From: Actinomycetes bacterium
GTDB lineage: Bacteria; Actinomycetota; Acidimicrobiia; Acidimicrobiales; SZUA-35
DNA: 7,649 nucleotides
Direction: 5' to 3'
Assembly (NCBI GenBank): GCA_024227975.1
Contig: JAAETV010000152.1
Location: forward strand, 1-7,649
The notes under the pieces are model-generated. The model ran no database searches. It saw only the letters and a list, made by a program, of their open reading frames with translations, and was not told where the DNA came from. This document shows positions 6,544 through 7,649 of this stretch, piece by piece; the first letter of the stretch is position 1; each line of letters starts with the position of its first letter. A program made the translations under genes and the position numbers.

Positions 6544-7649
6544 ATGCCACAAGTCGTCTACCCCCTCGACTCTACGAAGTCGTTCACCGACCAGCAGTAT
6601 GTTGGCCACAACCGATGGCACCCCGAGGTGCCCCCCAATGTCACCGTGAAACCCGGCGACGTGTTCCGCGTCGATTGCCGTGAGTGGTTCGACGGAGCGA
6701 TCGTCAACGACGACTCGGCCGACGACATCCTCAATGCACCACTCAGCACGGTCCATGTCCTGAGCGGGCCATTCGCCGTCGAAGGAGCCGAACCAGGCGA
6801 TCTCCTCATCGTTGACATCGTCGACGTCGGTCCCATCCCCCAAGAGGACTCTGGTCCCCTCGCCGGCCAGGGCTGGGGCTACACCGGAGTGTTCGCCAAA
6901 TCCAACGGTGGTGGCTTCCTGACCGACCAGTTCCCCGACGCCTACAAGGTCATCTGGGATTTCCGAGGCCAGACCGCAACCTCTCGCCATGTCCCAGGTG
7001 TGTCCTTCACCGGCATCGTCCATCCCGGCCTCATGGGTACAGCACCATCGGCCGAGCTCCTGGCCCGCTGGACAGCTCGCGAGACCGCGCTCATCGCCAC
7101 TGACCCAGGCCGGGTTCCACCACTAGCCTTGCCCCCGCTGCCCGATGACGCCATTCTCGGGACGCTTTCCGGAGCCGATCACGACCGTGTCGCCGCAGAG
7201 GCTGCCCGCACCGCGCCACCCCGAGAGAACGGCGGCAACCAGGACATCAAGAACTTCACCAAGGGGACCCGAGTCTTCTACCCCGTGTTCGTCCCTGGTG
7301 CCAACCTCTCCATGGGCGACCTGCACTTCTCCCAAGGCGACGGCGAGATCACATTCTGCGGCGCCATCGAGATGGGTGGCTTCCTGGATCTGCACGTGGA
7401 TCTCATCAAGGGAGGAATGAACACCTATGGCGTCTCGGAGAACGCAATCTTCATGCCCGGCAACGTCGACCCCCAGTACAGCGAATGGCTGGCGTTCTCC
7501 GGTACCTCGGTCACCCTTGACGGCGAGCAGAAGTACCTCGATTCGCACCTCTCTTATCAGCGAGCATGCCTCCACGCCATCGACTACCTGCAGAAGTTCG
7601 GCTACAGCGGCATCCAGGCCTACATGATCCTGGGTGCGGCCCCCATCGA
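6544..7649 (+). CDS. fmdA: Acetamidase/formamidase (FmdA family), 3' end outside window
   Basis: The frame is open from ATG 6544 to the right edge, 368 codons, with no break. Family blocks in order: GHNRWHPEVPP (21-31); GDVFRVDCREWFDG (38-51); LSTVHVLSGPFAVEGAEPGDLLIVDI; FTGIVHPGLMGTAPS (155-169); GGNQD (230-234); FVPGANLSMGDLHFSQGDGE (249-268), with His261, Asp266 and Glu268 among the most conserved residues of the family. The sequence stops in the LGAAPI segment. Members are usually about 400-420 residues, so some 45 are missing. The enzyme hydrolyses formamide or acetamide to ammonia plus formate or acetate in the cytoplasm, letting amides serve as a nitrogen source; which amide is preferred cannot be read here. 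The AmiS-type channel upstream is its natural supply route. Confidence 0.96.
   Translation, partial: MPQVVYPLDSTKSFTDQQYVGHNRWHPEVPPNVTVKPGDVFRVDCREWFDGAIVNDDSADDILNAPLSTVHVLSGPFAVEGAEPGDLLIVDIVDVGPIPQEDSGPLAGQGWGYTGVFAKSNGGGFLTDQFPDAYKVIWDFRGQTATSRHVPGVSFTGIVHPGLMGTAPSAELLARWTARETALIATDPGRVPPLALPPLPDDAILGTLSGADHDRVAAEAARTAPPRENGGNQDIKNFTKGTRVFYPVFVPGANLSMGDLHFSQGDGEITFCGAIEMGGFLDLHVDLIKGGMNTYGVSENAIFMPGNVDPQYSEWLAFSGTSVTLDGEQKYLDSHLSYQRACLHAIDYLQKFGYSGIQAYMILGAAPI

Noticed and set aside
6442..7023. Minus-strand open frame of 193 codons opposite fmdA
   Set aside because: The plus strand carries the unmistakable formamidase sequence here; the antisense frame is a by-product of its codon use.

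Overview
The window looks like chromosomal DNA of a high-GC Gram-positive bacterium (Actinomycetota). An acidimicrobial or related lineage is a guess. The basis is G/C-rich third codon positions, GTG starts, Shine-Dalgarno sites of the AGGA/GAGAGG type, and gene types common in actinobacteria. No RNA gene, CRISPR array, insertion sequence or phage gene was seen.

Left part (1-3618, minus strand): a class V, PLP-dependent aminotransferase-fold gene is followed in the same direction by a large MalT/LAL-type regulator (P-loop ATPase plus helical repeats). The regulator runs off the left edge, so its expected C-terminal LuxR DNA-binding domain cannot be seen. The aminotransferase has Asn where the family normally has the Asp that pairs with the PLP pyridine nitrogen.

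Middle part (3656-5190): a small uncharacterised plus-strand gene of 98 codons converges, with an 8-base gap, on a minus-strand gene for a cation/proton antiporter of the NHA2 (SLC9B) type.

Right part (5337 to the right edge, plus strand): a near-consensus promoter drives what looks like an amide-utilisation operon. It holds an FmdB-like zinc-ribbon protein, an AmiS/UreI-family amide or urea channel, and an acetamidase/formamidase (FmdA) cut by the right edge about 45 residues before its expected end. In this reading AmiS lets short amides in and FmdA hydrolyses them to ammonia and a carboxylate. FmdB is a small companion of unknown role. The antiporter is transcribed divergently from a second promoter in the same 229-base intergenic region.

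Most of the window is ordinary. The points most worth checking are the Asp-to-Asn change in the aminotransferase, two mutually exclusive pairings in the fmdB leader (one covering the ribosome-binding site), a palindrome in the fmdB-amiS gap, and the unknown 98-residue protein.
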